Shown here piece by piece: positions 10,515-19,751 of a stretch of 64,000 nucleotides of DNA. How positions within the stretch are numbered: the stretch's first letter is position 1; the number at the start of each line of letters is the position of its first letter. Below the pieces are notes generated by a model. That model had not been told where the DNA came from, did not search any database, and saw only the letters and a program-made list of their open reading frames with translations. The DNA comes from Arthrobacter sunyaminii. GTDB lineage: Bacteria > Actinomycetota > Actinomycetes > Actinomycetales > Micrococcaceae. The stretch spans positions 620,001 to 684,000 of the forward strand of contig NZ_CP076456.1 of the NCBI RefSeq assembly GCF_018866305.1, in the 5' to 3' direction. The position numbers and the translations under genes were made by a program.

Positions 10515-10553
10515 TTCCTGCCAGCTTATGACTCAAGCTCAAGAAAGACGCAA

Positions 10554-10582
10554 ACTATCCCATTCAATAAGTCTGCTGTCAA
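10554..10582 (-). promoter_or_regulatory. Promoter of the LAL regulator gene
   Basis: On the minus strand, TTGACA (10582-10577), a 17-base spacer, then GATAGT (10559-10554). The -35 matches consensus and the -10 has 4 of 6 bases. The predicted start is about 30 bases before the ATG. The surrounding divergent region is unusually AT-rich for this genome. Confidence 0.7.
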
Positions 10583-10752
10583 TATATTAAGGGTTAAAAA
10601 TCGGGTGAATCGGTTGGAGTTCTGCCTCATCCCCGCCTTCCCCGACGGTTCCTCCGCGTTGAATGGAGGCAGATCTCCCTGCCGTCAATGACCACGCCGC
10701 GCCGCTCCGGCCCGTGCTGTCCGCAGGACCCTTCAAAGAATGAGGAATCCCT

Positions 10753-13464
10753 TTGTCGCGCATACCCAGCCGGCTCCACGCCGCCATTGCCGGTGTCCTG
10801 GTGCTTCTGTGTTTCGCTGCGTTGCCGCTTGTTTCCCCGGGCGAGGCCAGCGCCGCTACGGCGGCCGGCAACGGACGCTCTGCCAGTTCGGTCTACTGGC
10901 TCGACTGGTCCAAGGCGACAAACACGGCTGGGTCCGGCGTGTTCCGCAACCGCCCATATTTCAAGGTGCAGCCGGGAACCAAGCTTGTTGAAACACCGGC
11001 CCGGGACTTCGAAATCTCGGCAACCTTCGGACAAGTTTCCGCGGCACCGCGTGCCGGAGGAACGGGAACCCGCGCCGTCCACGTCACCCGCCAGGACCCG
11101 GACTGGTCTGAACTCAAGCTCAACGGGTACGACACCGGAAACCAGTACTCCGTGATCACTCCCAGCGATGACCGGAGCACAGTGTCCTTCACTCTGCAGT
11201 TGACCGCCACCTTCCGCGGGCAGCCTGTCGCCGTAGACGTGGTGGCCACGGACGGCGAAAGCGCCGGACCCTGGGCAAACGAAAGCAACGTTATTACCAC
11301 CAACGGTGCTCCCTGGCAGAACATCGACAACAGCAGCCGTCCCGGAGCCGGAATGTGGACCTCGTCTCTGGCGAACGGTGGATTCGGAACACGGACCATG
11401 GGTCCCTGGCTCACCGAAGGGAAGTCAGGCAAGGGGACCGCTCCCATCGGCGTTTCCAGGGGTGCCACGGAAATCCGTGCGGATATCACGGCCACCGGCA
11501 TGCAGAACGTGATGATCGGCGTCATGCTTCCCATGGATTTCGGTGACGCACCGGCGTCCTACGGTCCCGCTGTCCACCTCACCGATTGGACTGCTGTCGG
11601 CACCAATCCACAGGCTTTCACCGGGACGCCCGGCGCACCCGGAGTGGCTTTCAACACCGCCCTGGGCAATCCCTTCCTCGGCTGTGTTCCGGGCGACCCG
11701 GACCATGACCCCCTCTACGGACGTGACAACGCTGTCCCCTGGACCGGAGATGACGATACGGGGGCAGGAAACACGGAGAGCACCGGCCCGTGCGGCCTCG
11801 ACGCATCCGGTATAAAGACGGGGGATGAGAACTGGTCTCAGCTCACGGGGACTTCTGCCCCGCCGCCGATCCCCAGCCGCACACAGGACTATTCCGTCAC
11901 TTTGAACGCCGGCAAAGCTGACGGCATGACCGTCGCCGGTTGGATCGATTGGAACAACAACGGAACCTTCGACGCCGTGGAACGCGCCCAGGCGACGGTC
12001 GCCGGAGGCAAAGCGACCCTGACCTGGACCGGTGTAACCCCCGCTGCGGGAGTCACCGCCGTCGGCTCCCGATTCCGCATTGCCGCAAGAAGCAGCGAAA
12101 CCACCCTCCCGACCGGAGCTGCAGCTACCGGCGAGGTGGAAGACCACCTGCTGCCGGTCACGCCGGACGCCGTCCTAACCAAGAGCTCCAATCCGGCTAG
12201 CGGCACCACCGTGCTTCCCGGCAGCCTCGTAACCTACCGCCTGCTTTTGTCCAACAGCACTAACGTCGCAGCCGCCGTGGACTTCACCGATCATCTGGGT
12301 TCCGTATTGGATGACGCTGTTCTGGACACCACCTCCATCTCGGTACCCGCCGGCATTTATGCGGAATTCGATCCGGATGCCCGTACATTGCGGATTACCG
12401 GATCCCTGGCGGCGAACTCCGAGGCAGAGGTTACGTACCGGGTTCGGGTAGCGCAGACCGGATTCGGGGATTCCCTGCTGGAAAACGCCGTGGTGCATCG
12501 GGATAGCCTGCCGCCCGCGGAATGCCTGCCCGCGAACTCCATGTGCACCTCCCACTCCGTAACGGATGTTCTGCTGTCCAAGGGAGCGGTACCCGTCACC
12601 GGCAGCACGGTATCCCCGGGGGACACCGTCAGCTACACCGTGTCTGCTCAAAGCCTGGCCGGACCGGCAGACGGCCTGATGATCACGGACAACCTCAGCG
12701 ACGTCCTCGACGACGCTGTGTTCGTCCCGGGATCGGCCCGCCTGTCCGTCGTCGGTTCCCCGGCGCTAGCGGTGGCCGATCCCGGTGCCAACGGCATCCT
12801 GGCCGCCGGCCCCGTCACACTGCCCGCCGGAACCACTGCCGAGCTCACCTACTCAGTGCGGATCCGGGACGATGCCTGGGCAACCACCCTGCGCAACGTC
12901 GCCACCGGTGCCAGCAGCACCGAAGGCGCAGTGCGGTGTGACTTCTGTACCACCACGCACAGCACCAATGCCGTGGTCCTGATTCAAAAAATAGGCGAAT
13001 CAGCCGATGCCGGCTGGGTTCCGATGGACGGTTCCGCGTGGAGCATCCGTCAGGACAACGCAGGCGCCCCCGGGCCTGAACCCGCCGGTGCTGCTGTGAA
13101 CGCCGTTACCGGGAAAACGGGTGCGTTCCGTGCTGAGAACCTCCCTGCGGGGACCTACTGGCTTGAGGAAACCCAGGCACCTGCAGGCTTCAACCTGCTG
13201 GCTGAACCGGTGAAGTTTTCCGTCACGGCTGACGGGACCGCAGCCATCCTGGGCGGGGCCGGGAACGGCGTCGTCTCCGTTGCCAGGGAACCCGCGTCCG
13301 GCATCTATCAGATCACTGTTCGAGATGTACCGGCGCTGCAACTGCCTGAGTCAGGCGGGCGCGGAACCACCACTTTCCTGATTGCCGGCGGACTGCTTCT
13401 GGCAGCAGCCGCGCTTGCTCTTCTGATGCCGCGGTCTGCGCCGCGCCGCTCGAAGAGCACCTAA
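10753..13464 (+). CDS. LPXTG-type surface protein, probable tip/minor pilin (CshA-like, GEVED, DUF11-like and SpaA-like domains)
   Basis: A 903-residue exported cell-wall protein. The TTG start (GAGG motif upstream) gives a signal peptide ending near ASA-AT (residues 32-36). After it comes a CshA-like segment to about 250. A GEVED-type region runs from DFGDAPASYG (about 262) to GEVEDHLLP (about 460). Two DUF11-like beta domains follow (about 475-740, LTKSSNPASGTTVLPG and LLSKGAVPVTGSTVSPG). A SpaA/Cna-B-like domain has an E-box-like YWLEETQAPAGF. The C-terminus is a sorting signal LPESG (864-868), a hydrophobic helix and a basic tail. As first gene of the pilus locus it is probably the tip adhesin; its ligand is unknown. 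Confidence 0.88.
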   Translation: MSRIPSRLHAAIAGVLVLLCFAALPLVSPGEASAATAAGNGRSASSVYWLDWSKATNTAGSGVFRNRPYFKVQPGTKLVETPARDFEISATFGQVSAAPRAGGTGTRAVHVTRQDPDWSELKLNGYDTGNQYSVITPSDDRSTVSFTLQLTATFRGQPVAVDVVATDGESAGPWANESNVITTNGAPWQNIDNSSRPGAGMWTSSLANGGFGTRTMGPWLTEGKSGKGTAPIGVSRGATEIRADITATGMQNVMIGVMLPMDFGDAPASYGPAVHLTDWTAVGTNPQAFTGTPGAPGVAFNTALGNPFLGCVPGDPDHDPLYGRDNAVPWTGDDDTGAGNTESTGPCGLDASGIKTGDENWSQLTGTSAPPPIPSRTQDYSVTLNAGKADGMTVAGWIDWNNNGTFDAVERAQATVAGGKATLTWTGVTPAAGVTAVGSRFRIAARSSETTLPTGAAATGEVEDHLLPVTPDAVLTKSSNPASGTTVLPGSLVTYRLLLSNSTNVAAAVDFTDHLGSVLDDAVLDTTSISVPAGIYAEFDPDARTLRITGSLAANSEAEVTYRVRVAQTGFGDSLLENAVVHRDSLPPAECLPANSMCTSHSVTDVLLSKGAVPVTGSTVSPGDTVSYTVSAQSLAGPADGLMITDNLSDVLDDAVFVPGSARLSVVGSPALAVADPGANGILAAGPVTLPAGTTAELTYSVRIRDDAWATTLRNVATGASSTEGAVRCDFCTTTHSTNAVVLIQKIGESADAGWVPMDGSAWSIRQDNAGAPGPEPAGAAVNAVTGKTGAFRAENLPAGTYWLEETQAPAGFNLLAEPVKFSVTADGTAAILGGAGNGVVSVAREPASGIYQITVRDVPALQLPESGGRGTTTFLIAGGLLLAAAALALLMPRSAPRRSKST

Positions 13465-13518
13465 GACCGCACCACCTAAACCGCACCACCAAGCCTCACC
13501 ACCTAAGAGGCAACCACT
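13465..13518 (+). repeat. Imperfect short direct repeats between the two pilin genes
   Basis: The short gap holds three imperfect copies of a 14-base unit: CCGCACCACCTAA, CCGCACCACCAAG and CCTCACCACCTAAG. The last runs into the AGAGG ribosome-binding site of the major pilin gene. Likely a small duplication scar; no function is evident. Confidence 0.45.
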
Positions 13519-15018
13519 ATGAGGAGCACTACATTGGAATCAAAGCAGAGGGGACTCCGCTGGCGCAGCGCGTCGGCACTGGTCGCCGGAGCGCTGGTAG
13601 CCCTGCTCGGCGTCTCGGCACCGGCCCACGCATCGCCCGTCGTCGACGCGGCCCAAAAGGGTTCGCTGACGGTCCACAAGTTCCACAAGCCCGATGCAGC
13701 AACAGGCCTGCCCGCCAACGGAGCAGCTGTTACCAGCGGATTGGACGGACTCACCCCACTGGCGGGCGTCGAGTTCACCATCGAACAGGTGAATCCCGTG
13801 GACCTGGCGGCGAACAGCGGATGGCAGGCTGCCGAGGACATCAGCAGGGTGTTTGACCCCGCCAACCCCGCCGGTTCCATCACCTCTGCCTCCGCCGTGC
13901 TCGGCGCAGCCAAAAGGGCGCTCACGGACAGCACGGGCTCGGCCGCCTTCAGCAACCTGGACCTGGGGCTTTACCTGGTCACGGAGACTTCCTACCCGGC
14001 CGGTGTTACCCCGGCGGCGCCGTTCCTGGTCACCGTTCCCCTCACGGACCCCAACCAGCGGGACGGGTGGCTCTATGACGTGCACGTCTACCCGAAGAAC
14101 TCCGTCTCCACTCTGTCCAAGACCGTCACCGACAACGCCGACACCCGGGTTGGGGATGAAATCGACTTCACCATCACCGGCGATATCCCCAACGAAACAG
14201 TCATCGACGGCTACAAGTTCGTGGACGAACTGGATTCCAAGCTGAAGTATGTCCGTGCGGAGGTCGCCCTGACCAACGGCACAGCCATCGTCGAGGGAAC
14301 GCACTACACGGTTGCCCATGAGACTGCCTCCAACCGGGTAACCGTCGAATTCACCGCAGACGGACGCGGGGTGCTGGCCGCGAACCACACCTCGGAAGTC
14401 CAGGTAATCCTCACCGCCGAGGTCACTGCCGCAGGCGAAATTGAGAACCAGGCTCTGCTGTACCCCAGCGCGCCCAGCTTCAGCGTCACCCCCGGTGATC
14501 CGAACGGACCTACGCCGTCTCCCACGGTCATCACCAAGTGGGGCGGGCTGACAGTGCAGAAGACCAACGAGGCCGGTGCAGCGCTCGCCGGAGCGAAATT
14601 CTCAGTCTTTACGAGCCAAGCCGACGCCGTCTCCGGCACCAACGCCGTGTCCCTGGAGGGCAGCACCGTCTTCACCACGGCCGCCGACGGCACCCTGACA
14701 CTGTCCGGGCTCCGCTACTCGAACTGGGCAGACGGCCGGGAGATCACTGACGCCGCCGCGTTCCAGAAGTACTACCTGGTGGAAGTTGAGGCACCGGCCG
14801 GATACGAACTGCTCGCCCAGCCCATCGAATTCACCGTCACCGCAGCGACCACCGCTGCCGGCGTCGACCTGCAGGTCGAAAACGTTCCGTCCAACGGCGG
14901 TTTCAAACTGCCGCTGACCGGTGGCAGCGGCACCGCGCTGCTCTACGCAGCGGGTGTCCTGCTGGTGGGAGGAGCGGCCGCCCTGCTCCTGAACTCCCGC
15001 CGCCGCGCCGGGGAATAA
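13519..15018 (+). CDS. Major pilin subunit, SpaH/EbpB-type, LPXTG anchored
   Basis: A 499-residue pilin backbone protein. A signal peptide ends around AHA-SP (residue 35). The pilin motif is WLYDVHVYPKN, with Lys193 expected to attack the sortase intermediate of the next subunit. The E-box is YYLVEVEAPAGY, with Glu422 predicted to help form an intramolecular isopeptide bond in the C-terminal Cna-B domain. The sorting signal LPLTG (464-468) is followed by a hydrophobic helix and RRRAG tail. These elements define a sortase-polymerised backbone pilin. It lies between the tip/minor pilin and the class C sortase; a strong hairpin follows it. Confidence 0.95.
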   Translation: MRSTTLESKQRGLRWRSASALVAGALVALLGVSAPAHASPVVDAAQKGSLTVHKFHKPDAATGLPANGAAVTSGLDGLTPLAGVEFTIEQVNPVDLAANSGWQAAEDISRVFDPANPAGSITSASAVLGAAKRALTDSTGSAAFSNLDLGLYLVTETSYPAGVTPAAPFLVTVPLTDPNQRDGWLYDVHVYPKNSVSTLSKTVTDNADTRVGDEIDFTITGDIPNETVIDGYKFVDELDSKLKYVRAEVALTNGTAIVEGTHYTVAHETASNRVTVEFTADGRGVLAANHTSEVQVILTAEVTAAGEIENQALLYPSAPSFSVTPGDPNGPTPSPTVITKWGGLTVQKTNEAGAALAGAKFSVFTSQADAVSGTNAVSLEGSTVFTTAADGTLTLSGLRYSNWADGREITDAAAFQKYYLVEVEAPAGYELLAQPIEFTVTAATTAAGVDLQVENVPSNGGFKLPLTGGSGTALLYAAGVLLVGGAAALLLNSRRRAGE

Positions 15019-15026
15019 CCCGCAAC

Positions 15027-15061
15027 AGGCCGGGGAGGACGCCGCGCGTCCTCTCCGGCCT
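15027..15061 (+). terminator. Strong hairpin between pilin and sortase genes (probable attenuator)
   Basis: A 16-bp stem (AGGCCGGGGAGGACGC paired with GCGTCCTCTCCGGCCT, one G-U pair) and a 3-base loop, followed by TCGTTCTT, a weak U-tract. It lies 9 bases after the major pilin stop and 42 before the sortase start. It probably ends part of the transcripts or stabilises the pilin message, keeping sortase level lower than pilin. Confidence 0.8.
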
Positions 15062-15103
15062 AGTCGTTCTTAACAAACGCCCCAGACGGATCCGAAGGAA
15101 GCA

Positions 15104-16003
15104 ATGGGAAGAAGGAAGCGCCAAGCGGCCCGGCACCGGAGCCGCAGTTGGGATCTCCGGCGGCTGCTGACTGTGCTGGCGGCCGCGGCCGGCGTGGCAG
15201 TACTGCTGTATCCGAGCGCCGCGGACTGGTTTTCCGACCGCGGCCACGCCGAACAAATCAATGCCTATGTGCACCAGTCCCAGGGCCTTCCGGAAGATAC
15301 CCGCCAGGCGATGCTGGCCGAGGCGCGCCTCTACAACGCCAACTCGCCCGGAGGTCCGCTGCGGGACCCCTACACGCTGGAAGCCGACGGCAGCCCAAGC
15401 GAGGTCGGTGGCGGGGCCCAGACCTATCGTGAGGTACTGGGCGGGCTTCCCGGGGGGATGATGGCGCGGGTGCAGATACCTGCCGTGGGGGTGGACCTCC
15501 CCGTCTTCCATGGAACCGACGAAGATACCCTGGCCCGCGGCGTCGGGCACCTCTTCGGCTCCTCGCTTCCGGTGGGCGGGGCCGGCACCCACAGCGTCCT
15601 CACGGCACACTCCGGGCTGATGGATGCCACCCTGTTCACCGACCTGAACAAACTCGAAAAGGGCGACACTTTCTCGGTCACAGTGTTGGAGGAGCAGCTT
15701 CATTACCGGGTCGACCAGATCACTGTGGTGGAGCCGGGAGACACTCAGGCCCTGCGCCCTGACCCGGGCAGGGACCGTCTGACACTCATCACCTGCACTC
15801 CCACCGGCGTCAACTCGCACCGCCTGCTGGTCCGCGGCGAACGCACAGAGTCTCCTGTTGTCGCAGAAAAAGACGACGTCGAGTTGGAGTCAGGCGTGCG
15901 GATGCCCGGTTTCCCCTGGTGGTCTCTGGGGGTTCCGGCCGCCACCGCCGCTGCAGTTCTGCTGACCCGGCCGCGGCGCCGCGTCGTTGCCGAGGCTAAC
16001 TAA
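15104..16003 (+). CDS. srtC: Class C sortase (pilus-polymerising transpeptidase)
   Basis: A 299-residue membrane-anchored cysteine transpeptidase that cleaves LPXTG-type signals and joins pilin subunits through the pilin-motif Lys. The catalytic triad is visible: His169 in LTAHSG, Cys231 in TLITCTP and Arg240 in NSHRLLVRG. The His-Cys spacing of 62 and Cys-Arg spacing of 9 match pneumococcal SrtC. LRDPYT (about residues 86-91) fits the DPF/W-type lid that covers the class C active site. There is an N-terminal membrane helix (about 18-36) and a C-terminal hydrophobic segment ending RPRRR. It should act on the two upstream pilins. Confidence 0.95.
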   Translation: MGRRKRQAARHRSRSWDLRRLLTVLAAAAGVAVLLYPSAADWFSDRGHAEQINAYVHQSQGLPEDTRQAMLAEARLYNANSPGGPLRDPYTLEADGSPSEVGGGAQTYREVLGGLPGGMMARVQIPAVGVDLPVFHGTDEDTLARGVGHLFGSSLPVGGAGTHSVLTAHSGLMDATLFTDLNKLEKGDTFSVTVLEEQLHYRVDQITVVEPGDTQALRPDPGRDRLTLITCTPTGVNSHRLLVRGERTESPVVAEKDDVELESGVRMPGFPWWSLGVPAATAAAVLLTRPRRRVVAEAN

Positions 16004-16036
16004 CTGCCATGCCCAGTGGAAGACATGCCAACGGCA

Positions 16037-16067
16037 GAGGCCCCGCACCATGTGGGTGCGGGGCCTC
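16037..16067 (+). terminator. Terminator at the end of the pilus operon
   Basis: A 13-bp perfect stem (GAGGCCCCGCACC / GGTGCGGGGCCTC), 5-base loop, followed by TTGTT. It lies between the converging sortase and ribokinase genes. The T-rich side favours termination of plus-strand transcripts. Confidence 0.82.
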
Positions 16068-16091
16068 TTGTTCCAACCGGAGAAGCGGGTA

Positions 16092-17006
16092 TTAGCCCGC
16101 CAGCTCAGCCAGTGCCGAGTAGGAGGACTGCGCACCCTCGCGGGTGGCGGCCAATGCACCGGCCCGAGCTGCGAAAGTCGCAGCCTCCACCAGCGAATCC
16201 CCGGCGGCAAGCCGCGCTGCGGTAGCCGCGGTGAAAGCATCGCCGCAGCCGGTGGTGTCCACTGCGGTGACACGGGTGGGTGCCACGGAGACCACTCGAT
16301 CCGCTCCCTGGGCTGTGCCGTCCAGCACGACGGCGCCGTCCCCGCCGAGCGTGATGATGGTGCGCCGCACGCCGAGCTGTCCCAGGACAGCGATGACCGC
16401 TTCCCAGTCGGCGGCCGGATCAGTAAGACCGGTGACCAGCGCCGCTTCGTGGGTGTTGAGCAGCAGGACATCGGTGAGTGCGAGCAGCTCGGCCGGAACC
16501 TCCCGGTACGGGGAGAGGTTCAGCAGGACCTGCGCGCCGGCGTCGTGCCCCGCGCATGCCGCGGCAGTGACCGCGTCAAGCGGAACCTCCAGGCTCAGCG
16601 TAAGGACTGCGGCGTCGTCGAACAGGTTCTCCGGCAGCTCAGCGCCGGTGACGGTGCCGTTGGCGCCCGGGGAAACGATGATGGTGTTTTCCCCGGCTGC
16701 ATCCACCACAATCATGGCCGTCCCGGTTGCCGTGTCCGTGCGGCGCAGGACGCGGGAGGCGTCAACACCGGCAGCAGCCGCGGCCTTCAGCAGCAGATCC
16801 CCGTGTCCGTCGGCTCCCACGGCGCCGAACAGTCGAACGTCGGCACCCAGGATGGCCGCTGCAGCAGCCTGGTTGGCGCTCTTTCCGCCTGGAACAATGA
16901 CCAGTTCCGAGCCGTTGAGGGTTTCCCCGGGCTGCGGGAAGCGGTCGGTGCGGACGGTTAGGTCGGCGTTGAGCGACCCTACAACTACAACTTTTCCGGC
17001 GGACAT
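16092..17006 (-). CDS. rbsK: Ribokinase (PfkB family)
   Basis: A 304-residue cytoplasmic sugar kinase that phosphorylates ribose to ribose-5-phosphate. The PfkB N-terminal signature region is ELVIVPGGKSANQAAAAAIL. The C-terminal signature DTTGCGDAFTAATAARLAAG holds the catalytic Asp; the usual GAGD is GCGD here. It lies downstream of an MFS transporter and a nucleoside hydrolase on the same strand. It would consume the ribose released from imported nucleosides. AAGGAG lies about 10 bases before the ATG. Confidence 0.92.
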   Translation of the reverse strand: MSAGKVVVVGSLNADLTVRTDRFPQPGETLNGSELVIVPGGKSANQAAAAAILGADVRLFGAVGADGHGDLLLKAAAAAGVDASRVLRRTDTATGTAMIVVDAAGENTIIVSPGANGTVTGAELPENLFDDAAVLTLSLEVPLDAVTAAACAGHDAGAQVLLNLSPYREVPAELLALTDVLLLNTHEAALVTGLTDPAADWEAVIAVLGQLGVRRTIITLGGDGAVVLDGTAQGADRVVSVAPTRVTAVDTTGCGDAFTAATAARLAAGDSLVEAATFAARAGALAATREGAQSSYSALAELAG

Positions 17007-17055
17007 GCGGGACGTTCTCCTTTGGGGCGGATCAGGCGGGTGAGGCGGACTGTGC

Positions 17056-18486
17056 TTACCGGACGGCTTTCTCAGCAGTGGTTTCCACTTCGGCGTTGGC
17101 CGGCTTCGGGATCAGGAAGGACGTGGCCAATGCCAGCACCAAAATGACCAGACCGGCGATGAGACCGCCGTAGTAGCCCTCAGTTCCGGATCCGTCCGCA
17201 GCCGTGGTGGCAGTCTTTACAGCGTAGATCACGGCGAAGCTGAGCCCGGCGCCCAGGTTGAACGCACCGGCGTTCAAACCCGGCAGGAAGCCGGGGTTCT
17301 CCTTGGGGGAAAGCACAATGCCCAGGCCGTTGAGCATGATGTTGCCGATGCCGGCGTAGGTGATGCCGATCAGCACCGAGACGCCCAACAGGCCCAGTTT
17401 GGAATCGCTGCCGACGACCAGGAGCATCAGGGCCAGCGCAATCACTGAGCCGATCATGCCGGTCCGCAGCATCTTGCCGTAACCCCAGGTGGCGGCAAGG
17501 CGGCCGGCGATCGGGCCCATGACCAGCCCGGCGATGGCGTACGGGGTGAGCGTCCACCAGGCTGACTCTTCGGCGCCCATGCCGAACCCGACGACGCCGT
17601 CCTGCGCCAGGGCGGGAATGATGCCGTTCATGACGGCGAAGACACCGGTCATGGTCAGCAGCGTGGTCAGCAGCAGCGCCCAGGTGGAACGCTGCTTCAG
17701 CAGATAGGTGGCCACCAGCGGCTCTTCCGTGCGGTTTTCAACCTTCCAGAACACCGCGAAGGCAATGGCGGCGATGACCATGAGGCCGATGACCAGCGGC
17801 CAGTTGGCGTCCGCCAGCTTGCCGGCCTCGTTGAAGGCGGTCAGCAGGGTGCCCACCGAGATGACCAGGGGAACCACGCCCACCCAGTCCATCTTTTCCT
17901 TCTTCTCGGCCCGGGATTCCGGCGCCAGGAACAGCAGGAGCGCGGTCGCCACGGCGCCCACGGCGGCCATTGCCCAGAACACCGACGCGAAGCCGTGGTT
18001 TTCAGCCAGATAGCCGCCGGCAATGGCGTCAACGCCGGCGATGCCGCCGTTGACAGCCGTGATGACACCCATCAGGGTGCCGTAGAGCTTGGCGTCACGA
18101 ATTTCCACGCGCAGCATGATCAGGGTCAGGGGCACCACAGGTCCGGAGACGCCCTGGATCAGGCGGGCGATGAACAGGACCTCGATGCTGGGTGCCAGTG
18201 CGGCCACCACGGAACCGATGGTGAGGACCACCAGCATGCCGCCCAGGACCTTCTTGCGGCCGATGATGTCGCCCAGGCGGGGAAGGAACAGGGAGAAGAG
18301 GGCAGCGGCGGTGAAGAACGCCGTCTGGGTCAGACCCACGGCAGCGGAGGTGGTGTTGAGTTCCTCCTCGATCTTCACGAGAGCGGGGGAGAGCATGGAG
18401 GCGTTGAGCTGGAAGGCCACACAGGCAGCCAGCAGGGCCGTCATCAGGGCGGCCACATTGACGCGGCGCTGGGTTGTTTCGCTCAC
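17056..18486 (-). CDS. MFS transporter, probable nucleoside/ribose-related importer (copy 1)
   Basis: A 476-residue major facilitator protein with about 12-14 hydrophobic helices. LPRLGDIIGRKKVLGG is the classic motif between helices 2 and 3. The GTG start overlaps the nucleoside hydrolase stop (GTGA), indicating translational coupling to that gene. It is a close paralogue of the 491-residue transporter at 19752-21227; long stretches are identical, including helices 2-3 and GSGTEGYYGG near the C-terminus. Context points to nucleoside or ribose uptake, but drug-efflux members of the same superfamily look similar, so the substrate is inference. Confidence 0.85.
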   Translation of the reverse strand: MSETTQRRVNVAALMTALLAACVAFQLNASMLSPALVKIEEELNTTSAAVGLTQTAFFTAAALFSLFLPRLGDIIGRKKVLGGMLVVLTIGSVVAALAPSIEVLFIARLIQGVSGPVVPLTLIMLRVEIRDAKLYGTLMGVITAVNGGIAGVDAIAGGYLAENHGFASVFWAMAAVGAVATALLLFLAPESRAEKKEKMDWVGVVPLVISVGTLLTAFNEAGKLADANWPLVIGLMVIAAIAFAVFWKVENRTEEPLVATYLLKQRSTWALLLTTLLTMTGVFAVMNGIIPALAQDGVVGFGMGAEESAWWTLTPYAIAGLVMGPIAGRLAATWGYGKMLRTGMIGSVIALALMLLVVGSDSKLGLLGVSVLIGITYAGIGNIMLNGLGIVLSPKENPGFLPGLNAGAFNLGAGLSFAVIYAVKTATTAADGSGTEGYYGGLIAGLVILVLALATSFLIPKPANAEVETTAEKAVR

Positions 18487-19430
18487 AGGTCTACCTCACC
18501 AATTCGCTCCAGAGCGTCGACAACCAGGTCCCAGAATTTCTGGTGATCCAGGTCAACAGCCACGGAGGTGTTGCAGTCAGCGGGCGCCGGTGCACGGAAA
18601 TCCGCCACCGTCATGCCCAGGGTCAGGGTGCCGGTCAGTTCGACATCCAGCGGAACACGCCGGGTGGTCATGACCGAGGGGTCGATGACGTAGGCGACGG
18701 CGCACGGGTCATGGACAGGCGGGAAATCAAAACCCTGATTGTCCTTATAGGCCTGACCGAAGAATTCGAGGAGTTCCCCGACGAACTTGGCGGGCTTGGT
18801 GCCCACCGCGGCGATGCGGTTGGCAACCTCGTCCGTGGCCAGGGCCTGATGCGTGAGGTCCAGGCCGACCATGGTCAGCGGCCACTTTTCGTTGAAGACG
18901 ATATGCGCGGCTTCGGGATCAATCTTGATGTTGAATTCGGCCACCGCAGACCAGTTGCCCACGTGGTAGCCGCCGCCCATGAGGACAACTTCCTTCACGC
19001 GCTCGGCAATGCGCGGTTCCTTGCGCACTGCCAGCGCAATGTTGGTCAGTCCGCCGGTGGGCACCAGGGTGACGGTGCCGGGGGCATGGGACATGACCGT
19101 GTCGATGATGAGGTCCACGGCGTGCCGCGGATCCAGGTCGATGGCAGGCTCGGGGAGCTCAGGGCCGTCCATGCCGGACTCGCCGTGGATGTCCGGTGCG
19201 TTTTCGATGGTGCGGACCAGGGGCCGCGGGCTGCCCGCAGCGAAGGGAACACCTGTGATATTTGCAACACGGGCAATCGCCAGCGCGTTGCGCGTCACCT
19301 TCTCTAAAGTCTGGTTTCCGACGACGGTGGTCACCGCCAGAAGCTCGATCTCCGGGCTGCCGTGTGCCAGCAGCAGGGCGACCGCATCATCATGGCCGGG
19401 ATCGCAGTCCAGGATGATTTTGTGGGGCAT
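18483..19430 (-). CDS. Inosine-uridine type nucleoside hydrolase
   Basis: A 315-residue N-ribohydrolase splitting ribonucleosides into base and ribose. The N-terminal calcium-binding signature is ILDCDPGHDDAVALLLAHG, and the C-terminal HDPCAVAYVIDP holds the second metal and ribose-binding Asp. The ATG (GGAG 5 bases upstream) gives a normal family N-terminus; a longer open frame upstream has no homologous look. It is the first gene of hydrolase-MFS-ribokinase, coupled by a GTGA overlap to the transporter. With ribokinase it forms a complete ribose salvage route. Confidence 0.93.
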   Translation of the reverse strand: MPHKIILDCDPGHDDAVALLLAHGSPEIELLAVTTVVGNQTLEKVTRNALAIARVANITGVPFAAGSPRPLVRTIENAPDIHGESGMDGPELPEPAIDLDPRHAVDLIIDTVMSHAPGTVTLVPTGGLTNIALAVRKEPRIAERVKEVVLMGGGYHVGNWSAVAEFNIKIDPEAAHIVFNEKWPLTMVGLDLTHQALATDEVANRIAAVGTKPAKFVGELLEFFGQAYKDNQGFDFPPVHDPCAVAYVIDPSVMTTRRVPLDVELTGTLTLGMTVADFRAPAPADCNTSVAVDLDHQKFWDLVVDALERIGEVDL

Positions 19431-19751
19431 TGCATCTCCGCTTCGTTGAGGTTCTCGCTGGGGGACCGGAGTCCCCGTGGTGCAGTGCCCCGCCTGGGCG
19501 ATCCGTTCAGCAGGCGCAACAATGCGGTGCGGGAGGAGGCCACGGCGGAGTGCGGCGCGCTGCGGAACGGGTTCAGGCGTTGACCGGGAAACCGTTCGAA
19601 GGGCAGCACTTTCCCTTGACGGGAGGGGGCACTGCATTAAAGATAGCGGCGTTTTTAGGCCTCTATTTCCTGATGTTGCTGTCCCATCCCGCCGGACCCG
19701 CGGCCAATTTGCCTGTGTTCGGGGCAGGCCCTAACCTTTGCGCTGCAGCAG
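19431..19751. other. 321-base non-coding gap between second MFS gene and nucleoside hydrolase
   Basis: It should contain the promoter of the hydrolase operon and the end of the second transporter's transcript. I find no convincing minus-strand promoter or terminator hairpin. A plus-strand pair TTGACG and TAAAGA (about 19615-19642) exists but drives no visible gene. Bases 19636-19690 are relatively AT-rich. Confidence 0.5.

Noticed and set aside
19615..19642. TTGACG/TAAAGA plus-strand promoter
   Set aside because: Fair match but no plus-strand gene or RNA follows; probably chance in an AT-richer patch.
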